Of a DNA stretch of 64,000 nt, positions 31,510-43,028 are shown piece after piece (positions within the stretch are counted from its first letter, which is position 1; every line of letters begins with the position of its first letter). Origin of the DNA: Campanula takesimana (lineage: Eukaryota; Streptophyta; Magnoliopsida; Asterales; Campanulaceae); contig JAOWBW010000301.1 of NCBI GenBank assembly GCA_026119855.1, forward strand, positions 124,001 through 188,000, written 5' to 3'. A program made the translations under genes and the position numbers. Under the pieces are notes generated by a model that saw only the letters and a list, made by a program, of their open reading frames with translations, ran no database searches and was not told where the DNA came from.

Positions 31510-33019
31510 AAAAAAAAGGAGTCCATTCTGGATCGTGTCTTTTATTTTTACAGAGTTCCGCACTTGGACATGTATGTACAAAGTTATCTAAATAAAAGAG
31601 TCATTTTCCTTCTCTTCTCTCTAGACTTGAGACATTATTTGCAATATATGTTTACTCTTGAAATTGCCTTGCTTGTTATTATCAATTGATTGCTACGTCC
31701 CCAAAATGACGAATTGACTTCTAAGCATACTAGTCAATGACGACTCATTAAGGATGAATGGACCTAACACAAATGAAAAGTGCCAAATGCAAACAATTAA
31801 TCTTGATATGAATAAATGTTGTGATCAATTGGCATGAAGAAACCATCAATGGCAAATCTTCCCTCGTACATTACCCCGATACACAACCCGATACACCTTT
31901 CCTATACAAATCCTTGATGCGCATCAAAGGCATCCCGAGACAATGAAAAGGCGAGGATGTTGTTGCTCAACCACCAAGATTCAACCACGATCGCGCGTGC
32001 GCAACCAAGCAAAGGACTTCCCAGATCTTCAAAAGTCAAAGTAAGAAGTGGCAGAATTCCACCAAGGGGCTACAAATGAGCCAATGTCCAAGATAGCAAG
32101 TTTGGGCTAATGTTTCCCCTCTCTCTAAAAAATGATAAGAGAGAAAGAAATGGATAATGGAAAAAAGGAAAGCAAATGAATATTGGCAAATAGGAAGTTT
32201 ACCTCAAAAGCTCACCAAGTTCACTGCAAAAGTCCACCTCAAAGAACATCCCGAGGAGTTCACCGCAAAGAAAAGCGATCTACATCAGCAAAGCAACAAC
32301 ATCCTTCGAAAGGACACCAACCCCAGCAAAAGAAGGCCCCACGGCCGAACTACGGCGACCTGAGCTCCTCAAACTGAGGGGAACGTAGGCAACCTTCGGG
32401 TCCGGTCACAGTATGAAATGAATCCATCAAACCTCGATCCTCTCAAAATGACCCGGTTCTCTTCCCTTGGTCCCATCAATGACCAATTTCCCAGATAATG
32501 ACCAATCTCCCCATAAACACCTTTTGATCTTGCCATTGATCGAATCTTAATCTTAATTGATCACAACATTTATACATGCTAAGGCTAATTGCTTGTTATA
32601 ATCTTGACTTAATAATAAACATGGTCCATTCCAGCAATCATTTGATGATATTAACTAGGGCAAGTTTCAAATGTCTCAACAAGTCTTCTTCTCTCTACAT
32701 CTTAGGAAAGAGCTAAACACTTGTATTCTGTCGAGCAAGGGCTTCCTCCCGTTCCATGATAATACATTGTTCACCAAAACAAAGGGACTCTCTCCCGAAT
32801 AAAATCCCCTTGCATGTTTCCTCCATAAAAATACTTTAAAGTCCCCGTTCTATCGAGTCGGCTGGATCACTCATAAAAAAAAAAAAGGAAAAAGAGAAAG
32901 GCACAAAAAAAGTAGCCCGCTAGGTTGAAAACCCGTAAGGGCGGCCTAGGCAAAAAACAGGGTGTGCCATAAAAGACGCAAAAGAGATGTCCGCTAGGTT
33001 GAAAACCCGAAAGGGCGGC
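31510..33019 (+). other. Element A internal non-coding region up to B
   Basis: No coding signal. Carries CTACG...CGTAGG motif copy 2 (32345-32400) and two copies of CGCTAGGTTGAAAACCCG at about 32921 and 32993, each leading into GGGCGGCC(T). B inserted in the second copy at 33019; the motif continues at 48978. Confidence 0.6.
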
Positions 33020-33243
33020 TGTGAGAGCCCGCGCCCGAGATGATCAGATCACCGCGAAATGACCGCCCGTGAAAGCGGTTCGCGTCCGTCTCGTGCTGAT
33101 GCGCTTTTGGAAATGCGCTCGGTTCTCACACAATGGTTTTCTCTTGATGCTGTTTTTGATTGCAAGAGTCGCCACCTCATTTTATTTTAGGGAAAATGAA
33201 GATAAAACCTTTTTCAGAGAAAGTGGGTTCGGGGGCTAAATTA

Positions 33244-33274
33244 CGAGAAGAGAAGGGGTTAGGCACTCTTCTCG
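33244..33274 (-). other. U5 hairpin of element B
   Basis: CGAGAAGAG (33244-33252) pairs with CTCTTCTCG (33266-33274) around a 13-base loop. The other LTR has it at 46490-46520, and element C has an equivalent at 41903-41933 with different stem bases. Confidence 0.7.
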
Positions 33275-34935
33275 CCCATGATGGTCTCTATATGCATGCC
33301 ACGTAAGTTCTTTTTATGCCTTTTGCCTTGGTTTTATGCCCTAACAAAATGGTGATTTAATAAATGGGGAGTCTTCCTATTCTAGGAAGGTTTGTTTTAA
33401 TTCACAAATGAGAGTCGGTTTGAGTGGACTCACACTTGGTTTTGAAAATGGTTTTAATCATTTATGTACATCAAATTAAACACATAAAGGGGTGGGGGAT
33501 TAATATTTACATTTTGTACAAAAAAGGGAAACAATTCCCAAATGAATAAATGTCCAAAACTCCGTCCCCAAGCATTTTCAGGGACTGCTGCTCACTCTTC
33601 TTTGTGTACCTGTTCTTGTACTCATCCAATCTGGAAAGTAAAGGTCAAGAAAACTTCCTAACACATTAAACATCTACTCTGATGTTTCCCTTGATTTTAG
33701 GTGCATGTTATGGTGTCCAAACAAAGCATGCAAGGCAATTCTTTTCACAGCCCAGTCTGACAGAATTTCATACATCCCTAAAGTATCCACTTTTGTCATC
33801 ATGAAAACAAAGGAATAAGGGAAAACAGAAAACATGAAAGTTGTTCCTAACATGTTAAATTTATGATCTGGAGAGTTTCAAGTCCATAAAAAAAGTTTAG
33901 CTCACCCAAATCACTTCTGACATTTTCATGTCCAAACAAGAACATGCTGATTCTGAGAACAGGGAGCTTAAACAAAAAATAGAAAGATCCTCTTCCACTG
34001 AGGCTAAAAATATGATATTTACATGTTATTATTACTTGTTCTGTTTAGAACAAGTTCTATTTTGTGGTCTAAGACCAAACCCCACGTTTTCTAGGAGTAA
34101 AAATAGAAACAAGGCAGTAAGGTACCATATGGACAGATTATTGGCATCTCACTCATGTCATGAAAACACCTATCAAAACTAACTCAAATGAAAAGCTATG
34201 AACATGAAACTTTGTACATGCATATATATACATGTTAACAACATGAAACAACAACCATCCAAGCATTTAGATATGGTTTCATGATGTTCTATGCTAAGAT
34301 AAAACAAAGCATGGCAGATTCAAGGTTTATAAGATAAAACAAGTTTGTTCTTTGGAAAACTTCTTGAATCCACCACAAACAAGGATATGACACTCATACA
34401 TACATGATATATATACACAAGATCAAAAGCTTAGCATGATCAAGAGCTCAAAACATCATTATATATCATCATTTAATAAGAAGAACAACAAGAGTAACAA
34501 TATTGTATTATTGAATATAAAATGGAGGTTTAGCCTAACAAGGTGGCTAAACCCCTCAAGAAATTACATAAACATTACATCTTACCCTTTTAGATGATTA
34601 CAAGGGGGAAATGATGCCTAGGTTGTGCTCCCTTTGCTTCCAAGGGAAGACTTTTTTGGGTTGATTTCTCAAGGTTTTGGCCTTGTGTTGAAAGAGTTTG
34701 GTGGTTTTATGGTGGTGTGGTGATGGTGTTCTTGTTGAGAGAGAATGAGAGTGGAGGATGGTAGGGTTTTTTTTTCTTTTTGTTTTTGTGTCTCTCTTTT
34801 TGAAATGGATGAGAGTGGTGTATATAGGAGGAGGGAGGTGGTAAATTGGTTGTAACTTGGAGGGGGGAGGTTGTAAATTGGTGGATTCATCATCTATCCT
34901 TCTTGGTTAAGGCTTAAAGTCATCTTCCTTATCTC

Positions 34936-35534
34936 TGTTCCGGCTTTCCGCTCCGCAACTGCTCTGTTGTGCGCGTCTCCGGTGTCCCGGTTGTCCGTGA
35001 GTCCAACATGAAAGTTGCTCGGAATATTTTTCTGGTCAGGCCGGTATATCTGAAATATTTTTATGAGCAAGGAACGACAATAATATATTTTTTCCTCTTC
35101 TTGACCAATTGATAAGATATTTTGAGATATTTTCCAATTTGGATAGCCATCTTTCCGGCTCCGGCTTTTCGCTCCGTAACTGCTCCGTTATGCGCGCCTC
35201 CGGTGTCCCGGTTGTCCGTGAGTCCAACATGAAAGTTGCTCGGAATATTTTTCTGGTCAGGTCGGTATATCTGAAATATTTTTATGAGCAAGGAACGACA
35301 ATAATATATTTTTTCCTCTTCTTGACCAATTGATAAGATATTTTGAGATATTTTCCAATTTGGATAACCATCTTTCCGGCTCCGGCTTTTCGCTCCGTAA
35401 CTGCTCCGTTGTACGCGCCTCCGGTGTCCCGGTTGTCCGCGAGTCCAACATGAAAGTTGCTCGGAATATTTTTCTGGTCAGGCCGGTATATCTGAAATAT
35501 TTTTATGAGCAAGGAACGACAATAATATATTTTT
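34936..35534 (-). repeat. 221-bp tandem array in B's 3' LTR, 2.7 units
   Basis: Units begin near 34936, 35150 and 35371, each with CCGGCTTTTCGCTCCG-type GC words followed by an AT-rich half. The array lies upstream of the TATA box on the minus strand. The right LTR has the same array at 48240-48835. Confidence 0.9.
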
Positions 35535-36300
35535 TGCTCCGTTGTGCCCACCCGAACCTTTCGGTTTGACCTGACCAATAACATCTATCCCCCATGTGGA
35601 GAAAGGCCAAGGAGCAGTTGATTGATAAAGAACGTGTGGCGGCAGATGTTGTAGACTAGCGTACCACTGACACTGATCACAAGTTCGCACTTTCATCATA
35701 CAATCCTTTTCCATCGTGGTCCAGTAGTACCCTTGCCTCACTATCTTCTTAGCGAGCATGTTCCCATTCATGTGGGGTCCACACAGTCCCCCATGGATTT
35801 CATCCATGATTCTATTCGCCTCAGTCTTATCTACACAGAGCAAATTTGGTCCGTGATGATACCTTTTGTACAACTGATCTCCGGAAATCACAAATTGGGA
35901 GGCCCATCTGCGCATTACAATCCTTGCCCTTTTGTCCCTTTCTGGAGGGTAGGTCCCATTCCTGAGCACATTCCATACGTCTGTATACCACGGCTCTTCA
36001 TTCTCTTCGCTTTCTAGCTCAATATCCAGGCAGTAGGCTGGGATTGATCTCTTACTAACCACAAACGGCTTTACCATAACATCTACAGGGAATTCCATGA
36101 TGGAGGCTAGGGTAGCCAATGCATCTGCGAATCTGTTTCGGTCCCTTGGGAGATAATGGAATGAGATATCTGAGAAGCGTTCTGTGAGCGCTACCAGTTG
36201 AATCTGATACTGCTGTAGTCTTGGATCCAGGATTTTCCATTTTCCCTCGACCTGATTGATGATCAAGGCGGAGTCCCCGAACACTTCAATTTCTTTGACC
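35535..36300 (-). pseudogene. Element C integrase, truncated, and end of second RNase H
   Basis: Minus strand, from 36284: VFGDSALIINQVEGKWKI and FHYLPRDRNRFADALATLAS complete the second RNase H. Then come the linker and the integrase zinc finger (GGLCGPHMNGNMLAKKI ... CDQCQ), and the start of the catalytic core (WPFSTWGIDVIGQVKPKGSG, first Asp). The frame then enters B LTR sequence at about 35545, before the second catalytic Asp. The DDE triad is therefore incomplete and the enzyme dead. A TGA at 36300-36302 separates it from the preceding frame. Confidence 0.88.
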
Positions 36301-36302
36301 CC

Positions 36303-36776
36303 TCAATTTAATGCTTCTCCCAGGCCGGCGATGCAAGCCTCATACTCTGCTGTGTTATTCGAACAGTCGAAGTCTAACTGGATAGCAATGGGCGTGTGCG
36401 CATCACTTGGATCAATGAGCAAGATTCCAATTCCGAAACCTCTCTTATTGGCAGCCCCATCAAAGAAGAGTTGCCACTTATTCTCCGAACAATCAACAGT
36501 GTAGATCCCTTCATCGGGAAACTGAGCTTCTGGTCCGGGCTCAAGATCAAGAGCCAAATCTGTAAGTTGGTCTGCTATCACCCTTCCTTTAATGGACTTA
36601 GGCCTTGCGTAAGTCATATCAAACTCGCTTAAGAGAAAATCCCACTTGGCCACTCGATTGGACATGGTTGGCTTTCGAGGATGTACTTCACTGGATCCAT
36701 TCGGGATATAATCTGGACAGGTAAGGATTGCAGATAAATTTTTAATCGCTGCGAGACCCAAACCAAACCGGTACAT
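36303..36776 (-). pseudogene. Element C second RNase H domain (N-terminal half)
   Basis: SNRVAKWDFLLSEFDMTYAR and the IKGRVIADQLTDLAL tether lead into WQLFFDGAANKRGFGIGILL (catalytic DG) and CSNNTAEYEACIAGL (catalytic E). This archaeal/cellular-type RNase H in addition to the retroviral one is known from Tat elements. It is in frame with 35478-36284 apart from one TGA. Confidence 0.85.
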
Positions 36777-37780
36777 GCCTTTTCCAACGCTGAGTAGTTC
36801 AATTCACTCCCTTGTAGCTTTCTGCTAACAAAATAGATGGCACTTTCCACCCAGGAGTCCTCTTTTTCTTGTGCAAGCATTGCTCCTAGTGCAGTATCAG
36901 TAACTGTTAGGTACAGTCGTAAGGGTTTGTACGAATGAGGTGGCGCCAAGACCGGTGGGCTTGTCAAGTATTCTTTGACCTTTTCAAAAGCAATCTGGCA
37001 TTCTTCATCCCATGATCGATCGGTGTCCTTTTTTAGGAGCTTAAAGAGCGGTTCACACATCATGGTTAACTGTCGTATGAATCTGCTAATGTATTGAATC
37101 CTTCCCAAGAAACCTTTCACCTCTTTTTGAGTTCGAGGTTGAGGCATTTCCGTGATGGCCTTTATTTTGTCGGGGTTGACTTCAATCCCTTTTTCAGTTA
37201 ACAAGAAACCTAAGACTTTGCCTCGGACAGTACCGAATGTGCATTTAGCAGGATTCAATTTCATGTGGTACTTCCGCAACCTTTCGAAGAACTTTCTGAG
37301 GTCAATCAGATGCTGAACGCCTTCTTCAACTGAGTGCACAATCACGTCATCCACGTAGATTTCAAGCTCTTTGTGGATCATGTCATGAAAAAGGGTCGTA
37401 GCACCTCTTTGATAAGTGGTTCCGACATTTTTAAGACCGAAAGGCATCACAGTATAGCAGAACGTCCCCCACGGGGTGATGAAGGAAGTTTTCTCTTGAT
37501 CTTCTACTGCCATCTTAATTTGGTTATAACCCGCCATTCCATCAAAGAACGACTTCACTTTGTGCATTGCAACCGAGTCCACCAAAATGTCAATATTTGG
37601 TAACGGGAAATCATCCTTCGGGCAAGCCTTGTTGAGGTCTCTGAAATCAACACATATCCGGACTTTGCCGTTCGCCTTTTCAACTGTGACCATATTGGAC
37701 AACCATTGGGGATACTCCACAACTCGGATGAAGCCTACTTGTAGCAGCCTCTCGATCTCCTCTTTAACCTGAAGGGCCAC
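36629..37780 (-). pseudogene. Element C reverse transcriptase and RNase H
   Basis: 383 open codons. RT motifs: GFIRVVEYPQWLSNMV, VRICVDFRDLNKACPKDDFP, FDGMAGYNQIKM, FCYTVMPFGLKN, the catalytic IYVDDVIV, and LGFLLTEKGIEVNPDKI. The Ty3-type RNase H connection follows (LRLYLTVTDTALGAML, ALEKACTGLVW). Frameshifts lie at about 37785 (entry) and 36650 (exit). It synthesised element DNA in the ancestor. Most catalytic residues are unchanged. Confidence 0.92.
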
Positions 37781-38966
37781 TGCGGCTTGATTCTGCGTAG
37801 TTTCTGCTTGACCGGTTTGGCGTCAGGAAGGTAGGAATTCGGTGTTCCACGATCGTCGGATCTAACCCTGGCATGTCTTCATACGACCAGGCAAACACAT
37901 CAACAAATTCTTTGAGTAAACTGATCAGCTGTTCCCTGTCAGCCCCTTGCATGAAGCTCCCGATCTTCATTTCTTTGACTTCTTCATTCAGCCCCAGATT
38001 GAAGGTAGACAGATTTTCCCCACAGGCTTCTAATTTTCGTTCCCCACGCTGTTTTGCTAACCTGTTTAACTCGATTAAATAGTCTTTTTCATCTTGACTT
38101 ATGTTTTTTAAACATTCATGATTAACTTTAGTTGTTGTTAAATTTTCATTTGTTAAATCATTTTTTAAAATATTGGCAACCGAGGAGTAAGCAGAAATAG
38201 AGGAAACTTCATTCACAAAAGAGGGGAGTACAAGCTCGGCGACCGCATCGAGGTCCTTGACAGTGAGGTCCTCTTCGGGAGTCCTGGAAACAACATTAGA
38301 TAGCACAAAGGGTTCAAAAGCGGGGCCATCAGGGCGAACATAACCAAACTGCTCCACCAGAGTGTCAGTAGTAGCGAGCGGGCCAGTGGTTCTGGACCAG
38401 TTATTAAGTGGTGCCACTGCCGGCTTGAGGTGCTTCACCGGGTCATAAGCTTCACCATTACCATTTTCGATCATAACCACATATCCGTCTTCAAGACCAA
38501 TTCCTTCAAACAACCCGAAGACATCATCTTCTTCATCAATATTCCACGGAATAATCGGGTCCAGTTGCTTATAGGAACTGCCCACATCAAAGTTTTCATC
38601 GACCATCTTGATATTCTCAAATACTTCCCATCCAGCATGAGGCTTTTCATTAATGCCAATAACTGGCTCAAAAGGCATAACATACGCGACATCTTCAACT
38701 TTGCAAACAAAATATCCCTTCCAGGACTTTTCATAAGGACGGAGTGGGGGGAGCTTGTAGGTCCTTCCACTTTTGATAGCAGTCTGTCTCTCCCTTTTCT
38801 GACATATAGCTTCGGCGATTTCGGCAGGAGTCGGTTTGTAGCCAAGCCCAAAAGGAAGGAAGAAAAATGGAACATCATCCTTGATAGGTTCAATACACCC
38901 TTGTTGCTCTTTTCCAAGCCCCATCATAGGCAGGAACTTCATCTTCTTGACCATATTCAAGGCCAT
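37764..38966 (-). pseudogene. Element C protease-RT spacer region
   Basis: 400 open codons in the same frame as the protease segment. The C-terminal part (EFVDVFAWSYEDMPGLDPTI) is the standard lead-in to a Ty3/Gypsy reverse transcriptase. The upstream ~330 residues are the long, poorly characterised Tat spacer (PFGLGYKPTPAEIAEAI, LPPLRPYEKSWKGYF), acidic and aspartate-rich in the middle. Nonsense codons at about 39041 and 39090 separate it from protease. Confidence 0.8.
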
Positions 38967-39089
38967 TGCGTCTCCATACCTGGTCCGCTTTCTACCAATT
39001 AGATCGGTCTCCTTGACATATTCAATAGCATGGATCCGAGCTTATGGGATCACTTCAAAACCACTCAAGAAGATGCCAGTATCTTTGTG

Positions 39090-40154
39090 CTAAATTCCTA
39101 AAATCGGGAGGTCATGAACTTGCGTATCATCTTGGGCATGAACTACCACTACATGATTGTCGTGGATGAACTTGATGCACTGATGGTAGGAGGAAGCTAC
39201 CCCTCTTACTCCATGGATCCAAGGGCGTCCCAAGAGTAGACTGAATGAGGACTTGATATCAATCACTTGAAATTCAATCGGCATGACAAGAGGGCCAATG
39301 GTGAGATTGAGAAGGACAACACCCAGAACACAGCGACTGGTGCTATCGTAAGCATGAACCACTTGAGAAGATGGGGCCAAATCAGTTATCTTGATTCCCA
39401 AACCTGCGAGAACATGCACGGGGCATACATTTACTGAGGAGCCATTATCGATCAAAACACGAGCTAAGTGCTCACCTCCGACCCCAACTGTGATGTGCAA
39501 AGCCTCGACATGATTAAGACCAATTTTTGGTGCATCGAGATCGGTAAAAGTGATGATATTCCCAAAAGGAATGTTGCCGATCATGTGGACAAGGTCATTG
39601 GGAGAAGTCTCGATCGGGATGACAGCTTGAGAAAGAGCTTTAACCAACACGTCTCGGTGCTCCTGTGAAGACGAGAGCAAACCCCAAATGGATATATTAG
39701 CCTGGGTTTTCTTTAACTGGGTCAAGACCGGGTTCTCGGCGACCTTCTCTTTCTGATTGGGGACTTCTTCTTTTTTAATAGGGGCCTTTTGCTCATTAAC
39801 AGCTTTAGCACTAGACAAAATCGAATCCCAAGAGATCATATGGCATTCAAAATCTTCGGAGATAACAGGAGTTACAGTGTAATTCAAAGCATTCTTCGGA
39901 ACGATGAAACTAGTCCTTGAGTAGTTTCCTTCAAACTCGATCACATGGATCCCTGGCAAGGGATTAGTCACCACATTTGGTTGGGGAGGCTTCTGAATGA
40001 GTCCATCGTCTATCATGTCTTGCAGAGTGTGTCTCAAACTCCAACATTCATTTGTCGCATGACCAGGTGATACGTGGTATGCACAATATTTACTTGCATC
40101 CAAATTCTTAGGAGGCGGATTAGGCGGGTGGTATCCTTCTATCGGCTTTAGTAC
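39090..40154 (-). pseudogene. Element C nucleocapsid-like zinc motif and protease
   Basis: Reads CAYHVSPGHATNEC (nucleocapsid-like CX2H...H...C), then SLRHTLQDMIDDGLI, a lysine/glutamate-rich linker, and an aspartic protease: ARVLIDNGSSVNVCPVHVL (active site DNGSS instead of the commoner DTGS or DSGS), SFSLLLGRPWIH. Same frame as the segments on either side, broken only by a TGA at about 40155 and a stop at 39090. Confidence 0.85.
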
Positions 40155-41059
40155 TCATTGGGCGACCAATCCTTGAAAGATAGTAGACAATGGAGCGCTG
40201 AATTTATCAAAATGGCGATCTCTCCGATTTCCACCATTCCTTCGCTGATCGGTGACAGAGTTCACAGACCCGTCTTGATTATAACACGGAGGTGCCCTAT
40301 TGTAGCTGCTCCGGCTTGGTCCCACATTGCAGTTCCAAAAAGGAGCATGGGTCATGGCAACATTGTTCACAACTGGTGCCGGGGCTTTAGCCTGTAGGAG
40401 CTAGGAGAAAAATCTAGCTTGATCACCCCAGTTCGGACAACTTCGTCAATACGAGAACCCACATCAAGAATAGAAGAAAAATCTGGAAACGGGAGATATT
40501 TCATCTTATCTGCATACACCGGCTGAAGATTCTTAAGGAAAATATGAGTTTCCTCGGCACTGTCAGGCCTCTCCAGAGTTTGAGCAACTTTCTTCCTCCA
40601 CCTACTTGCAAATTCAGAAAAGGATTCCTTCTCACGCTGAGCACACGAATCGAGGTCACGACGGCTCTTCTCCCAGTTGGAGTTATCTTTGTATCGCTTC
40701 TGGAATTCATCCACGAGCTTCCCCCAATTATCAACCAGATTGGCATCCACAGTCATAAACCACTGCTTAGCGGCTCCTACCAAAGTCAGATGGAAGTTGG
40801 AGGCCATCGCACCAACATTAGCCCCACGAGACTGTATTGCATGAGCGTAAGATTTCAGGTGGGCCATTGGGCAACTTGTACCGTCAAATTTCTCCACATC
40901 GGGCATTTTGAATTTAGGAGGCAGAACAGCAAATGGAGATAATTTCAAGGAATCTGCAGAAAACTCCCCTTTATTCATGACCTTTCTCAACATTTCTTTC
41001 ATTTCAATCTCAGCTTTAGTAGGGGGTACATATGGGACACCCTTGTAGAACGCTTCCAT
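40155..41059 (-). pseudogene. Element C gag capsid region
   Basis: 41059 to 40367 gives the Retrotrans_gag core: MPDVEKFDGTSCPMAHLKSY, LTLVGAAKQWFMTVD, WGKLVDEFQKRYKDN and RWRKKVAQTLERPDS. A frameshift near 40370 moves into the frame read by 40155-40370 and then by protease. It is in frame with the N-terminal part at 41168-41653 except for one TAG. Confidence 0.86.
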
Positions 41060-41167
41060 TTGGCGGACTAGGTTAGGATCTTGCCCCTGGGAAGTTCCTT
41101 GATTAATCTGAGAGGCACCGCTAGCAAACGCACCATAAGCGTTGGGCTGCTGATTCGGATACAGAGT

Positions 41168-41653
41168 CTACATATACTGAGCAAAGGCATTATGATCAGG
41201 CGGATACTGAGACGGATGCACAGCAAAATTTGCTAGATTCGGGATGAAGGGCTGGTGAGTGCCACTGAAGTCTGGATGAGCCACATTACCCTGAGGAGGG
41301 ATGTTCTGGTGATGACTCTGGCCGATGGTGTTGCTACCAATAGGATTCAAGTTGATGGTAGGGATGCCACTTCCATTGGGACCTGTATTGCCATTAGGAT
41401 TAGGATTGGGAACCCCATTTCCGGTCTGATTAACGTTCGGATCGCCATTGGGATTTCTGTTGGGGTTGCCATTGGGAGCCCCATTACTATTCTGATTCTG
41501 CATCTGCACAAGTGTAGCCAGTAGCTCATCTTGCTGAATCCTCGTCTGACCCAACACATTCTGCTCCAACCATGCTTGAAGACCTGGTGGCGGCACATAG
41601 GCTTCCTCATTTCCTTCCTGGGCCATTGCAATAAATTCTTCGGTTACAGGCAC
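41168..41653 (-). pseudogene. Element C gag N-terminal part with Asn-Pro-Gly repeats
   Basis: ATG at 41653 opens 161 codons: an acidic start, then a low-complexity tract of NGNPN-type repeats at about residues 50-100. A TAG at 41168-41170 ends it; the same frame continues into the capsid region. The start is chosen because it lies just inside the LTR and keeps frame with capsid. Confidence 0.78.
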
Positions 41654-41719
41654 TGTCTTGGCAACTCGGATTAACCTCCCCTTACTGTTTCTAACTCCCC
41701 CTTTCCAAGTAGATGCTAG

Positions 41720-43028
41720 TGTAGATACCCCGGGGAACCACGGCTTGGCTAGAGCGGTGAATTATCCTAGGATGTCTAACTTGTTTTAGATTGTTTAGAG
41801 TCGCCACCTATGTTTTTAAAGGAATATAAGAAAAACCTAGAAATAGCCTAATTTATGTACAAAACCAGAGATTCGGGAGAGAAGGGTTCGGGGGTTAGGT
41901 GACGGAGTGGGAAGTACTTAAACACCCACTCCGCCCCGCTTACGCGGGTCTTGCTACTATTGGTGTTCTAATATTTACATGTCCTTCAATTAATTAAATA
42001 GAAATGTGCTAACAATTGTGATGAGAAGAAAAGGGGAAATAAAGGGGAAATAAAATAGAATTGTTTTATTTATTTAATGATAAAGATTACATATAACAAG
42101 TAATGTTAAAGAATTACATTAAGAGATGAAGAGAAATTAACATGGTGAATTAAAGTTAAGATTAAAATATAGGGAGATAACCTTAACTAACTTCAATATG
42201 TGAAGTAGTCATGTTGGTCATGTCCCATTAATGGGGATTGCATACATCAAGAAGAAGAAAACAAAGGAAGAAAATGGAGTTGTACCTTGAGAAAGAGGAC
42301 TTGGAACCTTGACTTGAAAGTGTTGTTGTTGTAATGAAATTATTGTAGAACAATTTGTGTAGAGTCGTGTTACTAAGAACTCTTGTTGGGAGAATTTGTG
42401 TATAATGTAGTTGGTGAATCAAGGTTGGAGTCCAAAAAGAAGTCCAAAAAGAAGTTCCTTTCCAAGGTAGAAGATGATGGTCTTTATAGGTAAAAAAGAG
42501 AGGGAAATGATGGAGGGAAATTGGTCATCCATGTGAAATGGGATGGGCCAATCACAAATAAGACAAATGAATAAAAGAAAAATAAAAGAAATAAAAGAAC
42601 TCAAATAATAAATGAAAGAAATATTAGTTTTTAGGAAAAGGCTTAGAATTTGGGATTGGGAGTTAATGAGAAAAGGGGGGATGAATGTGGATGAGAAAAG
42701 AGGTCTTTTGTGATCAAGAAAGAGATGTTGCAAATAAGAAAAGGGAGGGAAATAAGGTGCAATCCGTTACTGCCAAAACGGGAAGCGCGCGAGTCCGGCT
42801 TTTGGGTCGGGACGCGCGCGCGGCTCACTGACAGTGCCGGAAGCGCTCGCGGGTGAAAATGACAGAATGACAGAAATGACTCTAAAATTAATTCTGTTAT
42901 GCAGTTTAGTCCAAAACTAACGGAATCAGTTAGGAACTTAACCGAAGTAGCAGAAATTAATAAAAATAAGTTAAATAAAAATACTATGTATGCAATCGGG
43001 GTGAGAGGTCCAAGGCGGGGTGTCTACA
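41720..43028 (-). repeat. Element C 5' LTR
   Basis: Plus reading begins TGTAGATACC and ends GGTGTCTACA (inverted ends). Minus-strand TATAAA at 42483-42488; GC-rich words (GAAGCGCGCGAG, GACGCGCGCG, GGAAGCGCTCGCG) at about 42780-42857 upstream of it. AGAGTCGCCACCT at 41797-41809 and a hairpin at 41903-41933 lie on the U5 side. I could not identify a convincing primer site just left of 41720. Confidence 0.8.
41903..41933 (-). other. U5 hairpin of element C
   Basis: CGGAGTGGG (41903-41911) pairs with CCCACTCCG (41925-41933), 13-base loop: same geometry as B with five different stem pairs. Confidence 0.7.

Larger units (their letters stand above)
33020..35534 (-). repeat. Element B 3' LTR, inner end lost
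   Basis: Collinear with 46445-48977 from about 33195 on. Contains AGAGTCGCCACCT at 33165-33177, a 9-bp hairpin at 33244-33274, a minus-strand TATATA at 34821-34826 and a 221-bp tandem array from 34936. It stops at about 35534 next to C integrase. Confidence 0.82.
35535..43028 (-). mobile_element. Element C: minus-strand Tat-type Gypsy, 3' end lost
   Basis: One 5' LTR (41720-43028), then gag, protease, reverse transcriptase-RNase H, a second RNase H and half of integrase, ending at about 35535. The second, cellular-type RNase H after the reverse transcriptase is a mark of Tat elements. Coding damage is moderate: about three frameshifts and five nonsense codons over roughly 2000 codons. The 3' part of integrase, 3' LTR and left target site are gone. 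Confidence 0.87.

Noticed and set aside
33928..34182. 84-codon frame present in both B LTRs (also 47149-47403)
   Set aside because: Identity is explained by LTR duplication at insertion; no domain and antisense to the element.
38430..39002. 190-codon plus-strand frame
   Set aside because: Antisense shadow of the element C polyprotein, whose minus-strand frame is clearly homologous to Tat elements.
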